Below the pieces are notes generated by a model. The model was given only the letters and a program-made list of their open reading frames with translations. It did not search any database and was not told where the DNA came from. The translations under genes and the position numbers were made by a program. 64,000 nt of DNA, taken from assembly GCA_963839165.1 (NCBI GenBank), contig CAWIUG010000045.1:1-64000 (forward strand), given 5' to 3'. Below are positions 47,216 through 56,640 of this stretch, one piece after another. How positions within the stretch are numbered: the first letter of the stretch is position 1; every line of letters starts with the position of its first letter. Source of the stretch: DATFVA01 sp963839165. GTDB taxonomy: Bacteria > Bacteroidota > Ignavibacteria > Ignavibacteriales > Ignavibacteriaceae.

Positions 47216-48754
47216 ATGCTCTCAAAAATTTATTCAAGTGCAACCTACGGTATTGACGCATACCTGGTTGAGGTAGAAACAAACGTAGAAAAAAAAATAC
47301 CCGGGTTTACAATTGTTGGTCTCCCTGACAGTGCAGTCAAAGAAAGCAGGGAAAGAGTATCAACATCCATAAAAAATATCGGAATTGAATTTCCTAAACG
47401 AAGAATAACTGTAAACCTCGCTCCCGCCGATATAAAAAAAGAAGGCAGTTCATTCGACCTGCCCATAGCTATCGGACTTCTTAAAGCAACTGAAGGAATC
47501 AAAGAATCAGACTTAAGCGATACCGTTTTTTTAGGTGAACTTGCTTTCGATGGCAGGTTAAGACCTATAAAAGGAGCATTGCCGATTGCCGTTGAAGCCC
47601 GGAAGAGGAAAATAAAAAGAATAGTCCTGCCTAAAGAATCTGCTGATGAAGCTTCAATTGTAGAGGGGATAAATGTTTACGGTATGCGGGATTTATCGGA
47701 AGTAATTCAATTCCTTAATGATGAAATCAGGAAGGAAAAGACTGAGACAGAAGTCAACCGTTTATTCTCAATGGTAAACAAGTATCATTTCGACTTTTCG
47801 GATGTAAGGGGTCAGGAAAATGTTAAACGAGCCATTGAGGTTGCCGCTGCGGGATCGCATAACATTTTAATGATCGGGCCGCCGGGTTCAGGCAAAACGA
47901 TGCTAGCCAGAAGAATTCCTTCAATACTTCCACCAATGACATTTGAAGAGGCTCTGGAGACAACCAAAATACATTCAGTTGCAGGCATACTTCCGAAAGA
48001 TAAAGCCATTGTTATGGAACGACCTTTCAGAAATCCTCACCACACCGTATCAGACGCAGCCATGGTAGGAGGGGGATCCTTTCCAAGGCCGGGAGAAGTT
48101 TCTTATGCGCATTATGGTGTATTATTCCTTGATGAGCTGCCTGAGTTCCGAAAGAATGTGCTCGAAGTTCTGAGACAGCCTCTGGAAGATGGGAAGGTTA
48201 CGGTCAGCCGGTCTAAACTTTCTCTCGAATTCCCGGCCAATTTCATGCTTGCGGCAGCTATGAATCCCTGTCCCTGTGGATACTATACAGATCCGACGAA
48301 AGAATGTACCTGCGTACCCCCTCAGATTCAGCGGTATATGGCCAAAATATCGGGTCCTTTGCTGGACAGGATCGATATACATATTGAAGTACCAGCGGTT
48401 AAATACAAGGACCTTTCCTCTGACACAAAAGGGGAAACCTCTGAGCATATCAGAGCAAGGGTTATAAAAGCCAGAGAAATTCAGCTAAAGCGCTTCTCGG
48501 GACTTAAAAATCTATACAATAACGGGGATATGGCCTCCAGGGAAATAAGACAGTTCTGCAAACTTGATTCAGCCGGTTCAGATCTAATGAAAATGGCTAT
48601 GACAAAACTTGGTTTTTCCGCCAGGGCATATGACAGGATCTTGAAAGTAAGCAGGACAATAGCCGACCTGGAAGATTCCGAGAATATCTTACCTCAGCAC
48701 ATAAGTGAGGCAATTCAATACCGGAGTTTAGACCGGGAACTTTGGAATCATTAA
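47216..48754 (+). CDS. comM: YifB/ComM-family Mg-chelatase-like AAA+ ATPase
   Basis: The 512-residue protein has an N-terminal Lon-like ChlI domain (AYLVEVETNVEKKIPGFTIVGLP, LGELAFDGRLRPIKGALPIA), the AAA+ core with Walker A GPPGSGKTML near 222-231, Walker B LFLDELPEF, the AMNPCPCGY Cys motif, and a C-terminal Mg_chelatase domain. ComM is a helicase that moves branches in natural transformation; many genomes have this gene without known competence. Function in this organism is inferred. Confidence 0.93.
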   Translation: MLSKIYSSATYGIDAYLVEVETNVEKKIPGFTIVGLPDSAVKESRERVSTSIKNIGIEFPKRRITVNLAPADIKKEGSSFDLPIAIGLLKATEGIKESDLSDTVFLGELAFDGRLRPIKGALPIAVEARKRKIKRIVLPKESADEASIVEGINVYGMRDLSEVIQFLNDEIRKEKTETEVNRLFSMVNKYHFDFSDVRGQENVKRAIEVAAAGSHNILMIGPPGSGKTMLARRIPSILPPMTFEEALETTKIHSVAGILPKDKAIVMERPFRNPHHTVSDAAMVGGGSFPRPGEVSYAHYGVLFLDELPEFRKNVLEVLRQPLEDGKVTVSRSKLSLEFPANFMLAAAMNPCPCGYYTDPTKECTCVPPQIQRYMAKISGPLLDRIDIHIEVPAVKYKDLSSDTKGETSEHIRARVIKAREIQLKRFSGLKNLYNNGDMASREIRQFCKLDSAGSDLMKMAMTKLGFSARAYDRILKVSRTIADLEDSENILPQHISEAIQYRSLDRELWNH

Positions 48755-49054
48755 CCTACGGGATTTGAGAAAAGATTCAAGGGTATTACCACCTAAAGGA
48801 TAATTGAGAAAAGCATCCGGGTAACCAAAGCTGAGATATTAGCTCCGGGTAATTTTCTCAGGCTTTGTGAAATATTCCACTGAAGGGGGAATTTAATATA
48901 CTGTAAATTACTTTTTAATTGACGTGGGGAATACGTATATTTAAGGCTCTACTTTTGAAATGTTTCGATTTCCCGAGAAAACAGAAGATATTCCCCCTTT
49001 TTAATTTGCTTTTTATTTTAAATACAAATATATTTGTGGCTCGTTTCGAAAACT
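48755..49054. other. Leader region of the tRNA/secE supercluster
   Basis: No gene seen. TTGACG at about 48919-48924 resembles a -35 box, but I find no clear -10 at the right distance. A promoter for the tRNA cluster is expected here. Confidence 0.4.
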
Positions 49055-49138
49055 GGGCGGACGCCGGAGTTGGAGAGCCGGGGCGGACTGTAAATCCGTT
49101 GGCTGACGCCTTTGGGGGTTCGAATCCCTCGCCGCCCA
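49055..49138 (+). tRNA. tRNA-Tyr (GTA)
   Basis: 84 bases with a long variable arm. The acceptor strands are GGGCGG and CCGCCC, the anticodon loop CTGTAAA gives GTA, and the T-arm reads GGGGGTTCGAATCCCTC. CCA is not encoded. Confidence 0.95.
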
Positions 49139-49244
49139 CAGCTAAAAATTTGGTTAAGGGAATAACTTATTGAAAAAATGATTCCCTTATTTTTTTGTGC
49201 GGAAAAAATAAACCAGTTCTTAAAAATTTTGTATGATCTTTGTT

Positions 49245-49318
49245 GCGGGAGTAACTCAGTTGGCTAGAGTCACAGCCTTCCAAGCTGTTGGTCGCGGGTT
49301 CGAGTCCCGTCTCCCGCT
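49245..49318 (+). tRNA. tRNA-Gly (TCC)
   Basis: The acceptor pair is GCGGGAG/CTCCCGC, the anticodon loop CTTCCAA gives TCC, and the T-arm reads GCGGGTTCGAGTCCCGT. CCA is not encoded. Confidence 0.95.
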
Positions 49319-49329
49319 CTGGAATTGCT

Positions 49330-49402
49330 GCTGACGTAGCTCAGTTGGTAGAGCACATCCTTGGTAAGGATGAGGTCACCGGTTCAATCCCGGTCGTCAG
49401 CT
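49330..49402 (+). tRNA. tRNA-Thr (GGT)
   Basis: The acceptor pair is GCTGACG/CGTCAGC. The anticodon stem CATCC/GGATG encloses TTGGTAA, giving GGT. The T-arm reads CCGGTTCAATCCCGG. In many genomes tuf follows this tRNA; here rpmG does. Confidence 0.95.
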
Positions 49403-49525
49403 CAAAAGAGTTGACAGGTTAGTTCCGGGATTTCGGATTGTCGGCTTAATGAGTTCATAAAGTATTTCCGTCAACGGAAATTTCATATCACTGGTTAGAT
49501 TGATACAACCTAAAATTAAAATATT

Positions 49526-49675
49526 ATGAGAGAAATAATAACCTTAGAATGCACGGAGTGTAAGAGAAGAAATTACACTACGACTAAAAACAAGAGGCTG
49601 CACGCTGGCCGTGTTGAGTATAAAAAATACTGCCGTTGGGATAAAAAGCATACTATTCATAAAGAAACAAAATAA
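49526..49675 (+). CDS. rpmG: 50S ribosomal protein L33
   Basis: The 49-residue protein begins MREIITLECTECKRRNYTTT and ends KKHTIHKETK, a clear L33. It has CxxC near residues 9-12 and one further Cys in KYCRW, where zinc-type L33 proteins usually have two, so three of the usual four ligands are present. It sits between tRNA-Thr and tRNA-Trp. Confidence 0.93.
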   Translation: MREIITLECTECKRRNYTTTKNKRLHAGRVEYKKYCRWDKKHTIHKETK

Positions 49676-49682
49676 GTTTGCT

Positions 49683-49756
49683 ACGTCAGTAGCTCAATTG
49701 GCTAGAGCAGCGGTCTCCAAAACCGCAGGTTGGGGGTTCGAGTCCCTCCTGACGTG
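49683..49756 (+). tRNA. tRNA-Trp (CCA)
   Basis: The acceptor pair is ACGTCAG/CTGACGT with discriminator G. The anticodon stem GCGGT/ACCGC encloses CTCCAAA, giving CCA. The T-arm reads GGGGGTTCGAGTCCCTC. It lies 7 bases after rpmG. Confidence 0.95.
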
Positions 49757-49787
49757 CAAGAGTTAATTTAGGAAAGTCATTCTGAAA

Positions 49788-49970
49788 ATGAAAGAAAAAA
49801 TTGTCAATTTCTTTAATGATGTAGTTAAAGAAATGAAAAAGGTAACCTGGCCAACTACAGAGGAACTTAAAGAATCCACTGTAGTAGTTATTGTTGTTTG
49901 TTTAGTGATTGCGGCGTTTACTTACATTATAGATATGGCTATAAATCAAATATTCAAAGGAATCTTTTAG
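49788..49970 (+). CDS. secE: Preprotein translocase subunit SecE
   Basis: The 60-residue protein is of the short bacterial SecE form: an amphipathic start with the conserved VVKEMKKVTWPT and one membrane helix (TVVVIVVCLVIAAFTYII). It clamps SecY in the Sec channel. It is followed by nusG after 12 bases, the usual pair. Confidence 0.95.
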   Translation: MKEKIVNFFNDVVKEMKKVTWPTTEELKESTVVVIVVCLVIAAFTYIIDMAINQIFKGIF

Positions 49971-49982
49971 TTAGCAGTCAGT

Positions 49983-50520
49983 ATGGAATTAAAGTGGTAT
50001 GTAGTTAGAACATTTTCCGGTCATGAGAACAAGGTTAAAACCCTTCTCGAGAATGAGCTTGGCGACAACGAACAGCTTCGCGCCAAGATTCAGGAAATCC
50101 TTGTCCCGATGGAGAAAGTGTTCGAAGTAAAAGACGGTAAAAAGAAAAGCAAGACTAAAAATTTCTTTCCCGGCTATATTCTTATCAATGCTGATCTGGA
50201 TAACCAGGTTAAAGAGTTTATCCTGAACACTCCTTCTGTTATGGGATTTCTTGGAACAAGGACCAGTCCGAATCCATCTACAGCCTGAAGAAGTAAAAAG
50301 GATAGTAGGCCGGATCTCCCAGGATGAAAGCAGTGAAAGAATGGAAACTATATTCAGAACCGGGGATCTGGTAAAAATAATAGATGGTCCATTTAACAAT
50401 TTCACCGGTACCGTTCAGGAAGTAAACGAAGAGAAGATGAAAATAAAAGTTATGGTATCGATCTTCGGAAGGAAAACGCCGGTCGAAATAGATTTCGTTC
50501 AGGCAGAATTAGAAAAATAA
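49983..50520 (+). CDS. nusG: Transcription antitermination factor NusG, frameshifted
   Basis: The first frame (49983-50288) gives the NGN domain (KWYVVRTFSGHENKVK, FFPGYILINADL, PSVMGFLGT) and then ends in noise. The second frame, open from about 50251 to 50520, gives LQPEEVKRIVGRI and the KOW domain (GDLVKIIDGPFNNFTGTVQEV). Removing one A in CCGAAT near 50270 joins them as GTRTSPIHLQPEEV. NusG is essential, so sequence error is the likely cause. NusG binds RNA polymerase and affects pausing and Rho termination. Confidence 0.9.
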
Positions 50521-50542
50521 TTTTATCCGATAGGTAAAAAGT

Positions 50543-50968
50543 ATGGCAAAGAAAATAACTGGATTTATCAAACTGCAAATTCCTGCAGGTAAAGCTAATC
50601 CTTCACCGCCCGTTGGCCCTGCCCTGGGTCAGAAAGGCGTTAACATTATGGAATTCTGTAAACAGTTTAACGCAAGAACCCAGGATAAAGAAGGATTGAT
50701 CATCCCCGTGGTTATTACTGTTTTTGCAGATAAATCTTTTACCTTTATTACTAAAACCCCACCTGCGGCTGTTTTATTGAAACGTGCGGCTAAAGTTGAA
50801 AAAGGTTCAGCTGAACCCCACAGAAATAAAGTTGCCAAGGTAACCAAATCCCAGGTTAAGGAAATTGCAGAATTAAAAATGCCCGATTTGAATGCATTTG
50901 ATGTGGATCATGCAATGAGTATGGTAGCAGGAACTGCAAGAAGTATGGGAATCACTGTAGAAGATTAA
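50543..50968 (+). CDS. rplK: 50S ribosomal protein L11
   Basis: The 141-residue protein is of standard length. It shows IKLQIPAGKANPSPPVGPALGQ near the start, FITKTPPAAVLLKRAA in the middle and a GTARSMGITVED end. It binds the GTPase-associated region of 23S rRNA. It is the first gene of the rplKAJL run after nusG. Confidence 0.97.
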   Translation: MAKKITGFIKLQIPAGKANPSPPVGPALGQKGVNIMEFCKQFNARTQDKEGLIIPVVITVFADKSFTFITKTPPAAVLLKRAAKVEKGSAEPHRNKVAKVTKSQVKEIAELKMPDLNAFDVDHAMSMVAGTARSMGITVED

Positions 50969-50990
50969 ACATTTTATAAATGGTGTAGCA

Positions 50991-51686
50991 ATGCAAAACT
51001 CAAAAAGAAACAAAGAAGTACTTAAGTCGGTAGACATCAAAAAAGAATATTCTATAATAGATGCCGTTCAGACTCTGAAAGAAAATTCGAAGGTGAAATT
51101 TACTGAATCAGTCGACTGTGCAGTCAGGCTTGGAGTTGATCCAAGACATGCTGACCAGATGGTTAGAGGCACAGTTACACTGCCAAACGGAACCGGTAAG
51201 CAGGTAAAAGTCCTTGTAATTGCTAAGGGCGCAAAAGCGCAGGAAGCTCTTGATGCCGGAGCTGAATTTGCGGGATTTGAAGAATATCTTGAGAAAATTA
51301 AAGGCGGGTGGACTGACATTGATGTAATTGTTGCTACTCCTGATTCAATGGGTGACCTTGGTAAACTGGGAAGGATACTTGGTCCCAAAGGATTGATGCC
51401 TAATCCTAAAAGCGGTACCGTAACACAGGATGTTGCAAACGCAGTAAAAGAGGTTAAGGCAGGAAAAATAGATTTCCGTGTTGAAAAAGCGGGAATTGTT
51501 CACACATCAATAGGTAAAATGAATTTTGAAGCTGAAAAGCTTGCTGAAAATGCGAGAGCTTTCCTCAATACAATAGTTAAATTAAAGCCGGCATCAGCAA
51601 AAGGGCAGTATATAAAGAGTATTTATCTATCCAGCACTATGGGTCCTGGATTGAAGATCAGCAAAGAAGAAGTTGCACAACACTAA
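50991..51686 (+). CDS. rplA: 50S ribosomal protein L1
   Basis: The 231-residue protein has the L1 signature in LGRILGPKGLMPNPKSGTV near 125-145, the AVRLGVDPRHADQMVRGTV block and a VHTSIGK segment. It forms the mobile L1 stalk and in many bacteria represses its own operon. It starts 22 bases after rplK. Confidence 0.97.
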   Translation: MQNSKRNKEVLKSVDIKKEYSIIDAVQTLKENSKVKFTESVDCAVRLGVDPRHADQMVRGTVTLPNGTGKQVKVLVIAKGAKAQEALDAGAEFAGFEEYLEKIKGGWTDIDVIVATPDSMGDLGKLGRILGPKGLMPNPKSGTVTQDVANAVKEVKAGKIDFRVEKAGIVHTSIGKMNFEAEKLAENARAFLNTIVKLKPASAKGQYIKSIYLSSTMGPGLKISKEEVAQH

Positions 51687-51752
51687 AAGTTTACGCACTC
51701 ATAAAATGCTTCTGGCCGATCCGATTAACATAAAATCAGATACGGGAGAAAA

Positions 51753-52277
51753 ATGAAAAAGAACGAAAAGGTAGATATCGTAGCCGAAGTTAAAGAGCTA
51801 ATCGATAACTCCAATGCGGTGTATCTTACCGATTATTCCGGGGTTACAGTAGCAGATATAAATAATATCCGTACTGAATTCAGGAAAGAGGGCATCAATT
51901 ATAAAGTATTCAAAAATACTTTATTTAAAAGAGCCCTGGATGAAAGCGGTAAATACGCAAAGCTGACCGATCATTTAATTGGAATGACCGGGTATGCCTT
52001 TGCAACTGCCGATAATCCGGTTGCTCCTGCAAAGGTTATCAAAAAATATTTTGATACCATTCAGAAACTTTCTATGAAAGCCTGCTACATTGAAGATCAA
52101 TACTATGACGGGAGCAGTTTGAATGAACTGGCTTCTCTCCCAACAAAGAATGAGATCATCGCAGGAATTATGGGATGTCTGGATTCACCTGCATCCGGTA
52201 TCGTCGGAGCAATAAATGCTGTTATGAGAGATCTTGTCAGTGTTATAGATGAGATTTCAAAGCGTGAAGCAGCATAA
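51753..52277 (+). CDS. rplJ: 50S ribosomal protein L10
   Basis: The 174-residue protein shows the typical VYLTDYSGVTVADINNIR start, YKVFKNTLFKRAL and a C-terminal helix that carries L7/L12. A GGGAG ribosome site lies 5 bases before the ATG. The 66-base leader may carry L10 autoregulation, but I could not identify the fold. Confidence 0.95.
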   Translation: MKKNEKVDIVAEVKELIDNSNAVYLTDYSGVTVADINNIRTEFRKEGINYKVFKNTLFKRALDESGKYAKLTDHLIGMTGYAFATADNPVAPAKVIKKYFDTIQKLSMKACYIEDQYYDGSSLNELASLPTKNEIIAGIMGCLDSPASGIVGAINAVMRDLVSVIDEISKREAA

Positions 52278-52314
52278 CTTAACAAAGAAAAAAATTTATT
52301 AGGAGAAATATAAA

Positions 52315-52698
52315 ATGGCCGAAAAAGTAGCAGAAATAGTTGAAAAAATCAAAGGATTATCTCTGTTAGAAGCAGCTGAATTAAAGAAAGCATTAGAAGA
52401 AGAATTTGGCGTAACTGCATCAGCTCCTGTTATAATGGCAGGCGGCGGAGCTCCAGCCGCAGGCGGTGGAGCAGCAGTAGAAGAAAAGACAGAATTTGAT
52501 GTGATTCTTCAGAGTGTCGGAGACAAAAAGATCAACGTTATTAAAGTCGTACGCGCTCATACAGGACTTGGATTAAAGGAAGCAAAAGACCTTGTTGATA
52601 CAGCTCCAAAGCCTGTAAAAGAAGGTGTGTCTAAAGACGAAGCTGAAAAACTCAAAAAAGAGTTTGAAGAAGCTGGTGCAACCGTTCAGATAAAGTAA
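52315..52698 (+). CDS. rplL: 50S ribosomal protein L7/L12
   Basis: The 127-residue protein has an N-terminal dimer domain, a Gly/Ala hinge (MAGGGAPAAGGGAA near 42-55) and the C-terminal factor-binding domain with KKINVIKVVRAHTGLGLKEAKDLV. It recruits translation GTPases. AGGAG precedes the ATG. Confidence 0.97.
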   Translation: MAEKVAEIVEKIKGLSLLEAAELKKALEEEFGVTASAPVIMAGGGAPAAGGGAAVEEKTEFDVILQSVGDKKINVIKVVRAHTGLGLKEAKDLVDTAPKPVKEGVSKDEAEKLKKEFEEAGATVQIK

Positions 52699-52733
52699 AT
52701 CACAAATATTACTAGTTAATTTTGCTAAAGTAG

Positions 52734-52776
52734 TAAGACGGGTGAAGTCCGTCTTATTGCTTTATATATTTTTTTG
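52734..52776 (+). terminator. Hairpin between rplL and rpoB (attenuator-like)
   Basis: TAAGACGG (52734-52741) pairs with CCGTCTTA (52749-52756) around a 7-base loop, followed after about 12 bases by a T-rich stretch ending TTTTTTT. As rpoB lies 60 bases on, this is probably a partial terminator that lowers rpoBC relative to rplJL, as known elsewhere. Confidence 0.65.
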
Positions 52777-52838
52777 TACACGTTGTATAAGGTTCAGATC
52801 TGAAAGTAGTTTATGAACATTAATAGGAGGTTTATAAT

Positions 52839-55800
52839 TTGAATAATAATAGAATTTCCTTCGGTAGGATTGAGAGTGTCATTGAGTCTCCTGACCTGTT
52901 GAGTATCCAGAATGATTCTTTTGAAGATTTTGTCCAGATGAGGGTTCTTCCCTCAAAAAGGGAAAATAAAGGCCTGCATCAGGTGTTTGCTTCCAATTTC
53001 CCGATTTTCGATAATAAAGAAATCTATAGATTAGATTTTATCGAATACTATATCGAAAAACCAAGATATTCCGTACAGGAATGTCTTGAGAGAGGGCTTA
53101 CATTCTCAGCGCCCTTAAAAGGTAAGCTGCGCCTCTCTACAAAGGATCCCGAAACTGAAGAATTTGTAAATAGTGTAGAACAGGAGGTTTACCTTGGTAA
53201 TCTCCCGTTTATGACTGAAAAAGGAACTTTTATTATTAATGGAGCTGAACGGGTTGTCGTTTCACAGCTTCATCGTTCTCCCGGAGTTGCTTTTGCTCAG
53301 ACAGTGCATCCGAACGGTACGCCGATTTATTCCGCACGTATCATTCCGCTGCGAGGATCATGGGTAGAGTTCGCTACAGATATCAACTATATAATGTATG
53401 TATATATTGATAGAAGGAAGAAGTTTCCGGCTACTACCTTACTCAGAGCACTCGGGTATGCTTCCGATGATGATATTCTGAACCTGTTCAAGCTGATTGA
53501 GGAAATTAATGTAAAGAAAGCAAAGCTTGATGATTATGTAGGAAGAGTAGTTGCAAGCGATATTTTTGATATGTCAACCGGTGAAATTTTCCTTACGAAG
53601 GAAAGCACTCTCACCGAAGATGATATTGATAGATTGAAAGAAATAGAAATTGACACATTAAAGCTGATCATCGCCAATACTTCTCCTGAGCAGGATCTTA
53701 TTCTTAACACCCTGCGTAAAGATACCGCGCACACCAGGGAAGAGGCCTTATTTGCGATTTATCGCCAGCTGCGCTCCGGTGAAGCACCTGATATTGATAC
53801 AGCTCAGGGTTTGATAGACAAGCTGTTTTTCAATGATAAAAGGTACGACCTTGGTGATGTAGGCCGTCATAGAATGAACGATAAACTTAAACTTGATATA
53901 CCTGAAACAACCACCATACTTACGGTTGAAGATATTATCGAGATAATGAAATACATTATCAGGTTAAGAAATGGTGAGCAGTCAGTTGATGATATAGATC
54001 ATCTGGGAAATAGAAGAATCAGAACTGTAGGAGAACAGTTAGGTCAGCAGTTCAATATTGGTATGGCACGTATGGCCAGAACAATTAAAGAACGCATGAA
54101 TATGCGTGATACTGAGAATTTTACACCACAGGATCTGGTTAATGCCAGGACAATAAGCAGTGTGATAAATGCTTTCTTCGGAACAAACCAGCTCTCACAG
54201 TTTATGGATCAGACTAACCCGCTTGCTGAGATGACTCATAAGAGAAGGATGTCTGCTCTCGGACCAGGCGGTCTTACAAGAGAAAGAGCCGGATTTGAGG
54301 TTCGTGACGTGCATTATACACATTACGGCAGACTTTGTCCAATTGAAACTCCTGAAGGTCCGAACATTGGATTGATTTCCTCCCTTACAATTTTTGCAAG
54401 AGTTAACCGGTATGGATTTCTTGAAACACCGTATCGCAAAGTGGTTAAAGGTAAGGTTACCGATGAAGTTGAATACCTTACAGCCGAGCAGGAGGATCAG
54501 TTTACCATTGCCCAGGCTAATGCTCCTATTACAGAACAGGGAAAATTTATTAATGAAAGGGTTAAATCGAGACTAAAAGGTGAATTCCCGATTGTACCTC
54601 CTGAAAACATTCAATATATGGATGTAGCGCCTGCCCAGATAGTTTCAGCAGCCGCAGCTTTGATCCCCTTCCTGGAGCATGATGATGCAAACAGAGCTCT
54701 GATGGGTTCTAACATGCAGCGTCAGGCTGTACCGTTACTCAGGCCTGAGGCCCCCCTTGTAGGTACAGGAATGGAGAAAAAAGTCGCAACAGATTCTAAA
54801 GCTGTTGTGATCGCTGAGGAAAATGGTTCGGTTGAGTATGTTGATGCTACAAAGATTACTGTAAATTATGATATAAATCCTCACAGCATCGAAGCCTTAA
54901 CAACTTTCATCGATAAGAAAAGCGTTTCTTATAATCTCACAAAGTTTCATGGAACGAACCAGGAAACAAGTGTAAACCAGCGCCCGGTTGTTAAACAGGG
55001 ACAGAAAATATCCAAAGGTGATGTTCTTGCAGACGGAACTTCCACAGATCAGGGTGAACTTGCTTTAGGAAGGAACGTTCTTGTAGCGTTCATGCCCTGG
55101 CGTGGTTATAACTTTGAGGATGCTATAATTATAAGCGAAAGAGTTGTAAGTGAAGATATTTACACTTCAATTCATATAGAAGAATTTGAACTCCAGGTGA
55201 GGGAAACAAAACGCGGTGAAGAAGAATTGACCCGTGAAATTCCAAATGTAAGTGAAGAAGCGGTTAAAAATCTTGACGAAAACGGAATAATAAGAGAAGG
55301 TGCAGAAGTTAAGGAAGGTGATATCCTGATAGGAAAAATTACACCTAAAGGAGAAACCGATCCAACTCCGGAAGAAAAGCTACTGAGAGCCATTTTTGGA
55401 GATAAAGCCGGAGATGTGAAAGATGCTTCTCTGAAAGCGCCTCCCGGATTAAAGGGAACCGTGATAAAAACAAGGTTATTCAGCAGAAAGAGAAGAGATA
55501 ACGAATCAAAGAAGTTTGAGAAGAAACTTTTAGATAACCTGGAACAGGAACATAAAATTAAAATATCAGATCATTATAATAAACTTGTTGATAAACTGAC
55601 CCGCCTGACTGACGGTAATACTACCACCGGAATACGTGATCTTGACGGAAGTATTGTGTTCAGGAGCGGAACAGGGATTAAAGATTCGACATTTTCTTCA
55701 ATGGAAGATATAACCAAGCTCGATTATACACTCGACTGGTTTGAATCGAAAAAACTTAATTCGCATATCAATACTGTTTATAAAAACTATTTCGATGTTC

Positions 55801-56597
55801 TTGCCGAACTTGAGGAAGAATTTAAGAGAGAAAAAATAAAAATAACCAGCGGCGATGAACTTCCTCCGGGAATAGTTCAGCTGGCCAAGGTTTATGTTGC
55901 GAAGAAACGTAAACTTTCTGTCGGTGATAAAATGGCTGGACGGCACGGTAATAAAGGTGTGGTTGCTAAAATAGTTCCCTCAGAGGATATGCCTTTCCTT
56001 CCTGATGGAACCCCGGTTGATATCATTTTAAATCCACTGGGTGTGCCTTCGAGAATGAACCTGGGACAACTTTATGAAACTGCATTAGGCTGGGCCGGTA
56101 AGGTGCTCGGAGTAAAATTTGCAACCCCGATTTTTGACGGCGCCAAGATAGAAGATGTAGATGAATGGCTGGAAAAAGCAGGACTTGAAAGAGGAAGTAA
56201 AACTACTCTTTTAGATGGTAGATCAGGAGAGAAATTCCATCAAAAGGTCACCTGCGGATATATCTATATGTTGAAACTAAGCCACCTTGTTGATGATAAA
56301 ATTCATGCCAGGTCAATTGGCCCATACTCATTAATTACCCAGCAGCCACTAGGAGGTAAAGCTCAATTTGGTGGTCAGAGGTTTGGAGAAATGGAGGTTT
56401 GGGCGCTTGAAGGTTATGGTGCGGCTCATATTCTTCAGGAAATTCTGACAGTAAAAAGTGATGATGTTGCCGGTAGAGCAAAAGTATATGAAGCAATAGT
56501 GAAAGGTGAAAACTTACAGGAACCGAATATTCCTGAATCGTTCAATGTGTTAATTAAGGAGCTTCAGGGACTTAGTCTTGAAATAAAAATTAATTAA
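52839..56597 (+). CDS. rpoB: RNA polymerase subunit beta
   Basis: The 1252-residue protein is complete and starts at a TTG with AGGAGG 8 bases before it. Conserved blocks include the rifampicin-site region (FGTNQLSQFMDQTNPLAE, KRRMSALGPGGL, YGRLCPIETPEGPNIGL), GRNVLVAFMPWRGYNFEDAI and the C-terminal KAQFGGQRFGEMEVWALE. The residues of the rifampicin region look wild-type. It is unfused to rpoC, with 43 bases between them. Confidence 0.98.
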   Translation: MNNNRISFGRIESVIESPDLLSIQNDSFEDFVQMRVLPSKRENKGLHQVFASNFPIFDNKEIYRLDFIEYYIEKPRYSVQECLERGLTFSAPLKGKLRLSTKDPETEEFVNSVEQEVYLGNLPFMTEKGTFIINGAERVVVSQLHRSPGVAFAQTVHPNGTPIYSARIIPLRGSWVEFATDINYIMYVYIDRRKKFPATTLLRALGYASDDDILNLFKLIEEINVKKAKLDDYVGRVVASDIFDMSTGEIFLTKESTLTEDDIDRLKEIEIDTLKLIIANTSPEQDLILNTLRKDTAHTREEALFAIYRQLRSGEAPDIDTAQGLIDKLFFNDKRYDLGDVGRHRMNDKLKLDIPETTTILTVEDIIEIMKYIIRLRNGEQSVDDIDHLGNRRIRTVGEQLGQQFNIGMARMARTIKERMNMRDTENFTPQDLVNARTISSVINAFFGTNQLSQFMDQTNPLAEMTHKRRMSALGPGGLTRERAGFEVRDVHYTHYGRLCPIETPEGPNIGLISSLTIFARVNRYGFLETPYRKVVKGKVTDEVEYLTAEQEDQFTIAQANAPITEQGKFINERVKSRLKGEFPIVPPENIQYMDVAPAQIVSAAAALIPFLEHDDANRALMGSNMQRQAVPLLRPEAPLVGTGMEKKVATDSKAVVIAEENGSVEYVDATKITVNYDINPHSIEALTTFIDKKSVSYNLTKFHGTNQETSVNQRPVVKQGQKISKGDVLADGTSTDQGELALGRNVLVAFMPWRGYNFEDAIIISERVVSEDIYTSIHIEEFELQVRETKRGEEELTREIPNVSEEAVKNLDENGIIREGAEVKEGDILIGKITPKGETDPTPEEKLLRAIFGDKAGDVKDASLKAPPGLKGTVIKTRLFSRKRRDNESKKFEKKLLDNLEQEHKIKISDHYNKLVDKLTRLTDGNTTTGIRDLDGSIVFRSGTGIKDSTFSSMEDITKLDYTLDWFESKKLNSHINTVYKNYFDVLAELEEEFKREKIKITSGDELPPGIVQLAKVYVAKKRKLSVGDKMAGRHGNKGVVAKIVPSEDMPFLPDGTPVDIILNPLGVPSRMNLGQLYETALGWAGKVLGVKFATPIFDGAKIEDVDEWLEKAGLERGSKTTLLDGRSGEKFHQKVTCGYIYMLKLSHLVDDKIHARSIGPYSLITQQPLGGKAQFGGQRFGEMEVWALEGYGAAHILQEILTVKSDDVAGRAKVYEAIVKGENLQEPNIPESFNVLIKELQGLSLEIKIN

Positions 56598-56640
56598 CAC
56601 CGTAAGAACAAATTTTCACTTAGAAATTAGGAGATAAAAA

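Noticed and set aside
48915..49173. Open frames on both strands over tRNA-Tyr
   Set aside because: Both read through the tRNA gene (GSNPSPPTA-type residues), a known artefact.
50251..50300. Programmed frameshift in nusG
   Set aside because: There is no slippery heptamer with a downstream pseudoknot that I can see, and nusG is not known to use one.
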